Source: Flavobacterium arcticum
GTDB lineage: Bacteria; Bacteroidota; Bacteroidia; Flavobacteriales; Flavobacteriaceae
DNA length: 64,000 nucleotides
Assembly (NCBI RefSeq): GCF_003344925.1
Contig: NZ_CP031188.1
Location: 186,001-250,000 of the forward strand
Direction: 5' to 3'
Under the pieces are notes generated by a model that had not been told where the DNA came from, did not search any database, and worked only from the letters and a program-made list of their open reading frames with translations. The position numbers and the translations under genes are program-made. This document shows positions 50,692 to 58,496 of the stretch, in pieces. The stretch's first letter is position 1. Each line of letters starts with the position of its first letter.

Positions 50692-52110
50692 TTAATTAAA
50701 TGTGCGAGGTCCTAAAAAGTTTGTTGTTTCTGTTTCTATAAGCCTATCTCCATTATATACCTCAAGCGTAATTACTGTTTTATCCCCTTTTAAGAAAGCA
50801 GGATTTATTTCTATAAAAAGTGTGCCCTGCGCTAACCCTTCTTTAGGCACAGTAAATGTTTTATTACCTACCATTTTTATTTCACCATCTGGTTTTACCA
50901 GTTTAAAGTAAACATCATCAAAATCTTTAGTTGTCTTATTTACTATTTTATAAGTAAATACATTGCTTATATTCTCGCCTTTATGCTGATATAGTTGTCC
51001 TGGAAGTCGCAAAACTGTTGCCTCGACATCATTTCTTAAAAACAACATTCCAGAGAACACCCCAAACAAAATAAACAATACGGCTGTATAGCCTTTCATT
51101 CTGGCATTAAACTTAAATTTTTCTTTCTTGGTTATTTCATCTTCACTCGCATAGCGTATAAGTCCTTTAGGCAAACCTACTTTTTCCATTACAGTGTTGC
51201 ACTCATCTATACAAGCAGTACAGTTAGTACATTCCAGTTGAGTACCATTCCTTATATCAATACCTGTAGGACACACGTGTACACATAATTTACAATCTAT
51301 ACAATCGCCTTTGCCAGTTGCTGCACGATCTTCGTTTTTAACAATTCTGCCACGCCCTGCTTCTGCTTCTCCTCTTACATGATCATAAGCTACAATAATC
51401 GATTTATTATCGAGTAATACTCCTTGCAGCCTACCATAAGGACAAGCAATGATGCAAACCTGCTCTCTAAACCAAGCGAAAATAAAATAGAAAACACCTG
51501 TAAATATCAATAAAGCTATTATATTACCCCAGTGCTCTGTAGGACCATCTTCTACCATTGCTATGAGTTTATCACTACCTACAAGATAAGCAAGAAACAC
51601 ATTGGCTATACCAAATGAGATGACAAAGAATATACTCCATTTTAATGCCTTTTTTCTAATCTTAGTGGCATTCCACTCCATTTTTTCGAGCTTTATTTGT
51701 GCATTTCTGTCGCCTTCAATCCAGTATTCTATACGTCTAAAAACCATTTCTAGAAATATAGTTTGCGGACATATCCAACCACAAAATATACGCCCAAAGG
51801 CTACTGTAAATAAGGCTACGAATACCACCCCTATTATCATAGAGATAACAAAAAGGTGAAAATCTTGTGGCCAAAATGGAAATCCAAAAATATTAAACCT
51901 ACGTTCCAATATGTTAAACATAAGGAACTGGTTACCGTTTATCTTAACAAAAGGGGCTAAAACTAAAAAGGTTAATAAAAAATAGCTAACCCATTTTCTG
52001 TACTTATAAAACTTTCCCGATGGCTTTTTAGGATAAAGCCAAGATCGTTTACCTTCTTCATCAATCGTGCCTATCGTGTCACGAAATCCCTCATCCATTT
52101 GTGCTGCCAT
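50692..52110 (-). CDS. ccoG: CcoG (RdxA/FixG) iron-sulfur protein for cbb3 oxidase maturation
   Basis: The 472-residue protein has ~5 membrane segments and two 4Fe-4S sites of ferredoxin type: GRIFCGWICPQTIFLEMVF (near 105-125), then CIDCKLCVHVCPTGIDI and CTNCTACIDECNTVMEK (near 265-310). The C-terminal ~120 residues are a periplasmic Ig-like domain. CcoG reduces Cu(II) to Cu(I) for delivery to the oxidase. It follows ccoP after 12 bases in the usual order. Confidence 0.95.
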   Translation of the reverse strand: MAAQMDEGFRDTIGTIDEEGKRSWLYPKKPSGKFYKYRKWVSYFLLTFLVLAPFVKINGNQFLMFNILERRFNIFGFPFWPQDFHLFVISMIIGVVFVALFTVAFGRIFCGWICPQTIFLEMVFRRIEYWIEGDRNAQIKLEKMEWNATKIRKKALKWSIFFVISFGIANVFLAYLVGSDKLIAMVEDGPTEHWGNIIALLIFTGVFYFIFAWFREQVCIIACPYGRLQGVLLDNKSIIVAYDHVRGEAEAGRGRIVKNEDRAATGKGDCIDCKLCVHVCPTGIDIRNGTQLECTNCTACIDECNTVMEKVGLPKGLIRYASEDEITKKEKFKFNARMKGYTAVLFILFGVFSGMLFLRNDVEATVLRLPGQLYQHKGENISNVFTYKIVNKTTKDFDDVYFKLVKPDGEIKMVGNKTFTVPKEGLAQGTLFIEINPAFLKGDKTVITLEVYNGDRLIETETTNFLGPRTFN

Positions 52111-52122
52111 TGTTATACAATT

Positions 52123-53088
52123 TTAGTTTAGTGCTACATCAGCACCTTGCTCAGTTTTAACTTCTTCTGTAGCATTAGTCTCTTCTGTATCTTCTTCAGT
52201 ATTTTCTACACCTTCTTCTTTCCAAATTTCTCCATCAGGAGCTTTAGCATCTGCTGGGTTTGTACCTTGTAAAGAGAGTACATAACTTGCTACCAGTTGT
52301 ATTTCAGATGGTTTTAGAGTACCTTTCCATGCCACCATACCCTTACCATCTCTACCGCCTTCTGAAATTGTGTGAAATACATTTTTAATACCTCCGCCTA
52401 GCACCCAGAACTCATCTGTAAGGTTAGGACCAATACCACCACCACCATCAGCTCTGTGACAAGCTGCACAGTTTGTTTCAAATATGGTTTTACCTTGTGC
52501 TAAGTCTCCAGCATCTGTAAGCAGTGTAACTGTATTGGCATCAACAAGATCTTTAGCAGTTTTTTTATACTCTTCTACAGCAAGTCTAGCTTCTGCCATT
52601 TCTGTTTCAAACTCTTCTTTTTGAGTATAATCGCCATAGATATGGAATCGTACTAAATAGATAACTGCAAATAGTACCGTACCATAAAAAAGGTACACCC
52701 ACCATGGCGGTAACACATTATCGAGCTCTTTAATACCATCATAGTCATGATCTAATAAAAGAGCGCCTTCATCTTCTTCTTGTTTAGGTTTCCCGAAAAA
52801 TATTTTTAATTTTTTATACCATTCGCTATCCTCTATCCCTTTAGCTTCTTCTTCTGCCAGTTTTTTCTTCTGCTCATCAGTAAGTATAGCATAGGTTATC
52901 TTATCCATAGCACTAATAACAATTTCTATAGCTATTTGTATGAATAGAAATACAAACAGGAATATTGATACCATTGGATATTTTAAGAATGCAGGTTTAT
53001 CTCCTGAGTCTATAAAATATTCTAAAGCCAGAAATACCAAGGTAAAAAGAACAGGTACCCTTACATATACAGGAATTAATTTTTTCAT
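52123..53088 (-). CDS. ccoP: cbb3 oxidase subunit CcoP (one visible heme c site)
   Basis: The 321-residue protein has N-terminal membrane segments, the block LDNVLPPWWVYLFYG that is typical of CcoP, and a cytochrome c domain with one CxxCH motif (NCAACHRADGGGGIGPNL). The classical proteobacterial CcoP has two hemes c; here I find only one CxxCH, as in some other Bacteroidota. The last ~30 residues are a Glu-rich low-complexity tail. It carries electrons to the CcoNO subunits. It follows ccoQ after 12 bases. Confidence 0.95.
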   Translation of the reverse strand: MKKLIPVYVRVPVLFTLVFLALEYFIDSGDKPAFLKYPMVSIFLFVFLFIQIAIEIVISAMDKITYAILTDEQKKKLAEEEAKGIEDSEWYKKLKIFFGKPKQEEDEGALLLDHDYDGIKELDNVLPPWWVYLFYGTVLFAVIYLVRFHIYGDYTQKEEFETEMAEARLAVEEYKKTAKDLVDANTVTLLTDAGDLAQGKTIFETNCAACHRADGGGGIGPNLTDEFWVLGGGIKNVFHTISEGGRDGKGMVAWKGTLKPSEIQLVASYVLSLQGTNPADAKAPDGEIWKEEGVENTEEDTEETNATEEVKTEQGADVALN

Positions 53089-53100
53089 GATTCCAGTTTT

Positions 53101-53298
53101 TTAATGGTTAAACTTTTGGTTATCATCTTTCTCGTCAGAAAAAGGTAAATGGTTCATCTCATCTATTTTTTCTTTTTTATAAGTAAACACCCAAGTGTAT
53201 AGCCCTACAAAAAAGATAAAGAATATAAGTAGCGATATTATCGGATAAATCTCTATACCAGAGATAGTATCCATATTATGTTTTATAAACTTTAGCAT
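53101..53298 (-). CDS. ccoQ: cbb3 oxidase subunit CcoQ
   Basis: The 65-residue protein has one membrane segment (IEIYPIISLLIFFIFFVGLY) and then a short cytoplasmic tail with VFTYKKEKIDEMNHLPFSDE. The ATG at 53298 starts 6 bases after ccoNO. CcoQ is a small accessory subunit that stabilises the complex. Its identity rests on size, membrane topology and position between ccoNO and ccoP. Confidence 0.9.
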   Translation of the reverse strand: MLKFIKHNMDTISGIEIYPIISLLIFFIFFVGLYTWVFTYKKEKIDEMNHLPFSDEKDDNQKFNH

Positions 53299-53304
53299 AG
53301 CTCG

Positions 53305-55509
53305 TTATTTAGAATTATCATTATCAGTAGTTGTGTGTTTTATTTTAATATCTGTACCTAAGCGTTGCAGGTAAGCAATAAGCGCTGTGATTTCTCTCTC
53401 TTTCATTGGTACAAACTCTTCACCTCTTGCAATAGCAGCTTTTTTACTGTCTTCGTAGCTTTTTACAAAATCAGGATCGTTATGCAGGTTAGCTTCTATC
53501 TTGGCTGACTGTTCGTCGATAGATTTCAGAGCATTAGCAATATCCTCATCAGTATAAGGTACTCCAAGCTGTACCATTACTTCCATTTTCTTTTGAGTAT
53601 CAGAGTAATCCATTTTCTCATTATCAAACAGCCATTTGTAACCTGGCATTATTGACCCAGCAGATGTACTTTGTGGATCCCACATGTGGTTAAAGTGCCA
53701 GTTATCGCTATACTTACCACCTATTCGCATTAAATCGGGACCTGTTCGTTTAGAGCCCCATAAGAATGGGTGATCGTATACATACTCTCCAGATTTAGAG
53801 TACTCTCCATAACGTTCTACTTCGCTTCTAAAAGGTCTGATCATTTGAGAGTGACAACCTACACAACCTTCTCTTATATATAAGTCGCGACCTTCAAGCT
53901 CTAGTGGTGTATAAGGCTTAACACTAGATATGGTTGGTATGTTAGATTTTACCATTATAGTAGGTACAATTTGTATAATACCTCCTATAAGTATAGCTAT
54001 AGTAGCTAGTATAGTAAGCTGTATTGGTTTTCTTTCTAACCAAGGGTGGAATTTCTCTCCTTTAAGTCTTCTCTTACTTATTTTTTGTAATGCTGGAGCT
54101 TCGGCAAGTTCATCTTTTATGGCCTGACCTTGTCTTATAGTCATTATAATATTATATACTAATACAAATAATCCTATTATAAACAATGTACCTCCTATGG
54201 CACGCATCCAATACATTGGCATAATAGCGTGTACTGTTTCTAAAAAGTTACCATATACTAACGTTCCATCTGGGTTAAACTGTTTCCACATACTTGCTTG
54301 TGCAAATCCTGCCACATACATAGGTAATGCATAAAGTATAATACCTAGTGTACCTATCCAGAAATGAAAATTAGCTAACTTTATAGAGTATAAACTGGTT
54401 TTTGTCATTCGCGGTATTAACCAATATATCATACCAAAGGTTAAGAAACCATTCCAAGCCAATGCACCAACGTGTACGTGAGCAACAATCCAGTCGGTAA
54501 AGTGAGCAATAGAGTTCACATTTTTAAGTGAAAGCATAGGGCCTTCAAAAGTTGCCATACCATAACCCGTAATAGCTACTACAAAGAATTTTAAAACAGG
54601 GTCTGTTCGTACTTTATCCCAAGATCCTCTAAGCGTAAGCAGTCCGTTAATCATACCACCCCAAGATGGCGCCAAAAGCATTATAGAGAATGCTACTCCT
54701 AAGTTTTGTGCCCAGTCTGGTAAAGCAGAGTATAATAAATGGTGAGGTCCTGCCCATATATAAATAAATATTAGCGACCAAAAGTGAATAATAGAAAGCT
54801 TATATGAATATACTGGTCTATTAGCCGCCTTAGGCACAAAATAATACATAAGCCCTAAGAATGGTGTTGTAAGGAAAAACGCTACTGCATTATGCCCATA
54901 CCACCACTGTACTAATGCATCTTGTACACCTGCATATACTGAGTAACTTTTCATTCCGCTTACAGGAATAGAAAGGCTATTAAATATATGTAGTACTGCT
55001 ACCGTTACAAACGTAGCCAAGTAGAACCATATAGCGACATACATATGACGCTCTCTTCTTTTTAATATTGTACCTATCATGTTTACCCCAAAGGCTACCC
55101 ATATAATAGCAATGGCAATATCTATAGGCCATTCTAACTCGGCATATTCTTTAGAAGAAGTATATCCTAACGGAAGTGATATAGCTGCGGCGACAATAAT
55201 AAGCTGCCAACCCCAAAAGTTTACATTACTTAAAAAATCACTGTACATACGTGCTTTTAGCAAACGTTGTAAAGAATAATATACCCCTGCAAAAATAGCA
55301 TTACCCACAAAGGCAAATATTACTGCATTAGTATGTAAAGGTCTTAACCTACCATAGCTAAGCCATGATATACCGTCGGTTAAATTAGGAAACAAATACA
55401 TTGTTGCTATCAATAAACCAACTGACATTCCTACTACGCCGAATACAATACAGGCATAGAGGAACTTTTTAACTATTTTATTGTCGTAATAAAATTGCTG
55501 CACTTCCAT
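53305..55509 (-). CDS. ccoNO: Fused cbb3 oxidase subunits CcoN and CcoO
   Basis: This 734-residue fusion combines the catalytic subunit (residues ~1-485) with the mono-heme cytochrome c subunit (~500-734). The CcoN part has the membrane helices and heme/copper histidines (RPLHTNAVIFAF, WYGHNAVAFFLT, GPHHLLYSALPDWAQ, AHVHVGALAWNG). The CcoO part has CVGCH (in YIREGCVGCHSQMIRPFRSE) and the downstream Met ligand region GSIMPGYKWLF. The CcoNO fusion is usual in Bacteroidota. The enzyme reduces oxygen to water with high affinity and pumps protons, so it serves growth in low oxygen. Confidence 0.96.
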   Translation of the reverse strand: MEVQQFYYDNKIVKKFLYACIVFGVVGMSVGLLIATMYLFPNLTDGISWLSYGRLRPLHTNAVIFAFVGNAIFAGVYYSLQRLLKARMYSDFLSNVNFWGWQLIIVAAAISLPLGYTSSKEYAELEWPIDIAIAIIWVAFGVNMIGTILKRRERHMYVAIWFYLATFVTVAVLHIFNSLSIPVSGMKSYSVYAGVQDALVQWWYGHNAVAFFLTTPFLGLMYYFVPKAANRPVYSYKLSIIHFWSLIFIYIWAGPHHLLYSALPDWAQNLGVAFSIMLLAPSWGGMINGLLTLRGSWDKVRTDPVLKFFVVAITGYGMATFEGPMLSLKNVNSIAHFTDWIVAHVHVGALAWNGFLTFGMIYWLIPRMTKTSLYSIKLANFHFWIGTLGIILYALPMYVAGFAQASMWKQFNPDGTLVYGNFLETVHAIMPMYWMRAIGGTLFIIGLFVLVYNIIMTIRQGQAIKDELAEAPALQKISKRRLKGEKFHPWLERKPIQLTILATIAILIGGIIQIVPTIMVKSNIPTISSVKPYTPLELEGRDLYIREGCVGCHSQMIRPFRSEVERYGEYSKSGEYVYDHPFLWGSKRTGPDLMRIGGKYSDNWHFNHMWDPQSTSAGSIMPGYKWLFDNEKMDYSDTQKKMEVMVQLGVPYTDEDIANALKSIDEQSAKIEANLHNDPDFVKSYEDSKKAAIARGEEFVPMKEREITALIAYLQRLGTDIKIKHTTTDNDNSK

Positions 55510-55520
55510 AATATGTGTCG

Positions 55521-55694
55521 TTATTTAATTTTGGTTTTTGTTTTTGTTTTCTTTAATTCATCGTCAAAAAGCATTCTGACGGAAGGGGTATAGTCATCGT
55601 CATACTGTCCGCTTTTTACAGCCTTTATAAAGGCTAACAAAAAACCAACAGCCACTACGATACTGATGGAAATTAATAAATAGATTACGCTCAT
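55521..55694 (-). CDS. ccoS: cbb3 oxidase assembly protein CcoS (57 residues)
   Basis: This small gene, ATG 55694 to TAA 55521, encodes 57 residues: MSVIYLLISISIVVAVGFLL is a membrane segment, then AFIKAVKSGQYDDDYTPSVR, and a Lys/Thr-rich tail (KKTKTKTKIK). The GQYDD motif after the single helix is the CcoS signature. CcoS is needed to insert redox cofactors into the cbb3 oxidase. It lies 11 bases upstream of ccoNO and is the first gene of the operon. The -7 element and Fnr-type box lie just upstream, between it and ccoI. Confidence 0.93.
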   Translation of the reverse strand: MSVIYLLISISIVVAVGFLLAFIKAVKSGQYDDDYTPSVRMLFDDELKKTKTKTKIK

Positions 55695-55715
55695 ACCTTA
55701 CTAAATTTATGTTAA

Positions 55716-55759
55716 CAAAGCTACTTCAGCCCTGCTTCTTAAAATATGATATTTGTCAT
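55716..55759 (-). promoter_or_regulatory. Crp/Fnr-type box and -7 element of the ccoS-NOQPGH operon
   Basis: The minus strand reads TAGCTTTG at 55723-55716 (TAnnTTTG). The box at 55746-55759 reads ATGATATTTGTCAT on the plus strand (10 of 14 positions symmetric). Its centre is 36.5 bases upstream of the last G of the -7 element. The ccoS ATG is 21 bases downstream of the element, and no TTG -33 is present. Confidence 0.75.
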
Positions 55760-55770
55760 ACTTCAGGTTT

Positions 55771-58155
55771 CTATACTGCTTTTTTACACTTTTTTGCATA
55801 ATAATTACTGGTCACCGTTACAAAGCTCACTATGGTAATGGTACTAAGCGGCATAAGTATAGCTGCTGCAAGCGGCGATAGCTTCCCGGCCACTGCAAAA
55901 GATAGCCCCACAGCATTATACAGTAGTGAAAGTGCAAAACTCATTTTGATGGTTTTTACTGCTTTTTTAGAGTAATCCAGAAAATAACTCAGGTTACTAA
56001 ACTCTCCTGCATCGAGTATGCCATCGCAGGCAGGAGAGAAAACATTTACATTCTCTGAAATAGAAATCCCTACATCACTTTGTGCCAGTGCTCCAGCATC
56101 GTTAAGCCCATCGCCTATCATCATTACATTACTACCTTGTTGTTGCAGGTTTTCTATAAAAACAAGCTTATCTTCGGGTTTTTGGTTAAAAATCAACTCT
56201 GTCCCTATTGGCAGTAACTTTGTTAATGCTTCTCGTTCTCCTTCATTATCTCCCGATAATATTTTTAGCTTATAGTTTTTACTTAGTGTTTCGAAAAGTG
56301 TTTCAAGACCTTCACGATATTGGTTATTAAATACATATTTGCCTTTATAACTACCATTTATAGCAATGTGTACATTAGTTTGAAATGATGGCGCTAAATC
56401 TTGCCCCACAAAATGAGCCGATCCTATTTTTATAAAATAATCTCCTACTCTGCCCTGTATACCTTGTCCTGTTATCTCTTCAAAATCATGAACAAGTATT
56501 ATACTTTGTGCTGGCAAAAAGTCATAGAGTCGTCTACTTAAAGGGTGATTAGAACCTCGCAATAAGTTTTTAAGTGCTATGAACTCCATATCGTTAAGCG
56601 GCGAACCTTCAAAAACTATTAATGATTTTTTATTAGTAGTAATAGTGCCTGTTTTATCGAAAACAAGAGTGTCTATTTTTGCCATTTGTTCTATTACAGT
56701 GGCGTTTTTTAAGTACAGCTTTCGCTTACCCATAATACGTAACACATTACCCAAAGTAAAAGGTGCACTTAGTGCTAATGCACAGGGGCATGCCACAATA
56801 AGCACTGCCGTAAATACAGTAAAAGCAGTATTTACATCTATAAAAATCCAGTATAAAAAAGTAGCTATTGCTAATGTAAGTATAGCAGGGGTAAAATATC
56901 TGCTAATAGTATCGGTAAGGGTTTTATAGGTATGATTGTCTTTTTTGGCAAACACATCGTTACTCCACAATTGTGTGAGGTAGCTTTGAGATACCGAGCT
57001 TAGTACTTCCATTTCTATAACTTTACCCGTTTGCCTACCACCTGCAAATATCTTATCGCCCGATTTTTTACTTATCGGTATAGCTTCGCCCGTTACAAAA
57101 CTGTAGTCAATAGCAGTTTCTTCGCTTATTAATATACCATCTACAGGTATCAACTCCTGATTACGAATAAGTAGTCTATCGCCTTTCTCAATATCATATA
57201 CAGGGCATGAAACCTCTTCTTTATCAGCGGTAATTTTAGTTACTGCAATAGGGAAATATGATTTAAAATCACGCTCGAATGAGAGGAAATTATATGTTTT
57301 TTGTTGAAACAGTCTTCCTAGTAGCATAAAGAACACCAGCCCTGTAAGGCTATCAAAAAAACCTTGCCCGTAACCAAAAACAATATCAACGGTACTCCTT
57401 ATAAACATTACTATAAGCCCTAACGCTATAGGTACATCTATATTAAGCATTCCAGAACGGATACTTTTCCATGCAGAAACATAATAGCCACTCGCAGCAT
57501 ACAGGAATGACGGTAATGATAGTCCGAAAATAAGCCAACGGAAAAAGCCTTTATATTTATCTAGCCAAAAATCATCTACATCAAAATATTCAGGAAAAGA
57601 AAGTAACATTACATTACCAAAGCAAAAAAATGCTACACCTAATTTGTATGTAAGTTCGCGGTTAACATCTTTCTTTTTACCTTCATAATTTTCAAGGCTT
57701 ATATAAGGTTCATAACCAATGGAACTTAGTACATGAACTATAGCTTTTAATGTAATTTGATTGGGGTTAAATACAATGCGTACTTTTTTCTTAGAAAAAT
57801 TTACCTGAGAACTGCTTACTCCCTCTTGAAGTTGATTTAAATTTTCGAGTATCCATATACAAGAACTACAATGTATATGCGGAATGTATAAGGTAGCTAT
57901 ATGAGTGTCCTCTTCTTTAAAATCAAGAAGTTTTGCTGCTATAGCTTCGTTATCAAGAAAATCATATTTGCCTTTTATATCCTGTGGAGTTGCTCCAGGT
58001 GCATTTTCAAAATCATAATAACAAGAAAGTCCGTTGGTACTAAATATTTCATATACAGTTTTACAACCGTTACAACAAAACGACTTTTCGTCAAAAATAA
58101 TTTCTTCTTTAACATCTATATTTAACCCACAATGGAAACAATTTTTAGTATCCAT
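55771..58155 (-). CDS. ccoI: CcoI/FixI copper-translocating P-type ATPase
   Basis: The 794-residue P1B-type ATPase has an N-terminal Cys cluster (CFHCG at 6-10, FCCNGC at 27-31), an HMA domain with PHIHCSSCIWIL (Cys96, Cys99), and eight membrane segments. ACPCALALSAP near residue 455 is the transport CPC, and VFDKTGTIT near 500 is phosphorylated. MMIGDGLNDAGALAQSD closes the ATP site. FixI/CcoI exports copper for the assembly of the cbb3 oxidase, unlike detoxifying CopA. The gene lies upstream of ccoS but has its own Fnr-type promoter. Confidence 0.95.
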   Translation of the reverse strand: MDTKNCFHCGLNIDVKEEIIFDEKSFCCNGCKTVYEIFSTNGLSCYYDFENAPGATPQDIKGKYDFLDNEAIAAKLLDFKEEDTHIATLYIPHIHCSSCIWILENLNQLQEGVSSSQVNFSKKKVRIVFNPNQITLKAIVHVLSSIGYEPYISLENYEGKKKDVNRELTYKLGVAFFCFGNVMLLSFPEYFDVDDFWLDKYKGFFRWLIFGLSLPSFLYAASGYYVSAWKSIRSGMLNIDVPIALGLIVMFIRSTVDIVFGYGQGFFDSLTGLVFFMLLGRLFQQKTYNFLSFERDFKSYFPIAVTKITADKEEVSCPVYDIEKGDRLLIRNQELIPVDGILISEETAIDYSFVTGEAIPISKKSGDKIFAGGRQTGKVIEMEVLSSVSQSYLTQLWSNDVFAKKDNHTYKTLTDTISRYFTPAILTLAIATFLYWIFIDVNTAFTVFTAVLIVACPCALALSAPFTLGNVLRIMGKRKLYLKNATVIEQMAKIDTLVFDKTGTITTNKKSLIVFEGSPLNDMEFIALKNLLRGSNHPLSRRLYDFLPAQSIILVHDFEEITGQGIQGRVGDYFIKIGSAHFVGQDLAPSFQTNVHIAINGSYKGKYVFNNQYREGLETLFETLSKNYKLKILSGDNEGEREALTKLLPIGTELIFNQKPEDKLVFIENLQQQGSNVMMIGDGLNDAGALAQSDVGISISENVNVFSPACDGILDAGEFSNLSYFLDYSKKAVKTIKMSFALSLLYNAVGLSFAVAGKLSPLAAAILMPLSTITIVSFVTVTSNYYAKKCKKAV

Positions 58156-58178
58156 AGTATCTGCTCATTTACCTAATA

Positions 58179-58222
58179 CAAAGGTGCGATAGTATGAAAT
58201 GATAAAATATGACAATTGTCAT
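58179..58222 (-). promoter_or_regulatory. Crp/Fnr-type box and -7 element of ccoI
   Basis: The perfect 14-bp palindrome ATGACAATTGTCAT (58209-58222) is centred 36.5 bases upstream of the last G of a near-consensus -7 element, CACCTTTG (minus strand 58186-58179; first base C instead of T). The ccoI ATG lies 23 bases downstream. The box is the best copy of the three in this window. Confidence 0.72.
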
Positions 58223-58446
58223 GTTGACAATTAAATATAGAATTGTATGATGATTATAAAAAGAGCCAAAAATAAAATTTAAAAAAGTTTCTTAATTGCT
58301 AATACTCATCTATTAAGAATTAAATCATTCAATAAATTATAAATTCAGACTAAGGGTGTAATTACATAACAGTAAATATTAATAAAAACGAACAATATGT
58401 CATAACACAACGTTAAACATACAAGCTTACTGGTAACATTTACAAG

Positions 58447-58474
58447 TTGTAATCGTATATATTTTGTAACTTTG
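58447..58474 (+). promoter_or_regulatory. Promoter of the GAF-protein gene
   Basis: TTG (58447-58449), 17 bases, then TAACTTTG (58467-58474), with the ATG 22 bases downstream. Confidence 0.6.
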
Positions 58475-58496
58475 TACACTTAGAAGTAGGACTACC

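Larger units (their letters stand above)
58156..58496. other. 341-base gap between ccoI and the GAF-protein gene
   Basis: This holds the ccoI promoter with its palindromic box (58179-58222), a second TGACAATT half-site at 58225-58232, and the GAF-protein promoter (58447-58474). The region between 58233 and 58440 is AT-rich and I see no gene or hairpin in it. Confidence 0.55.
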
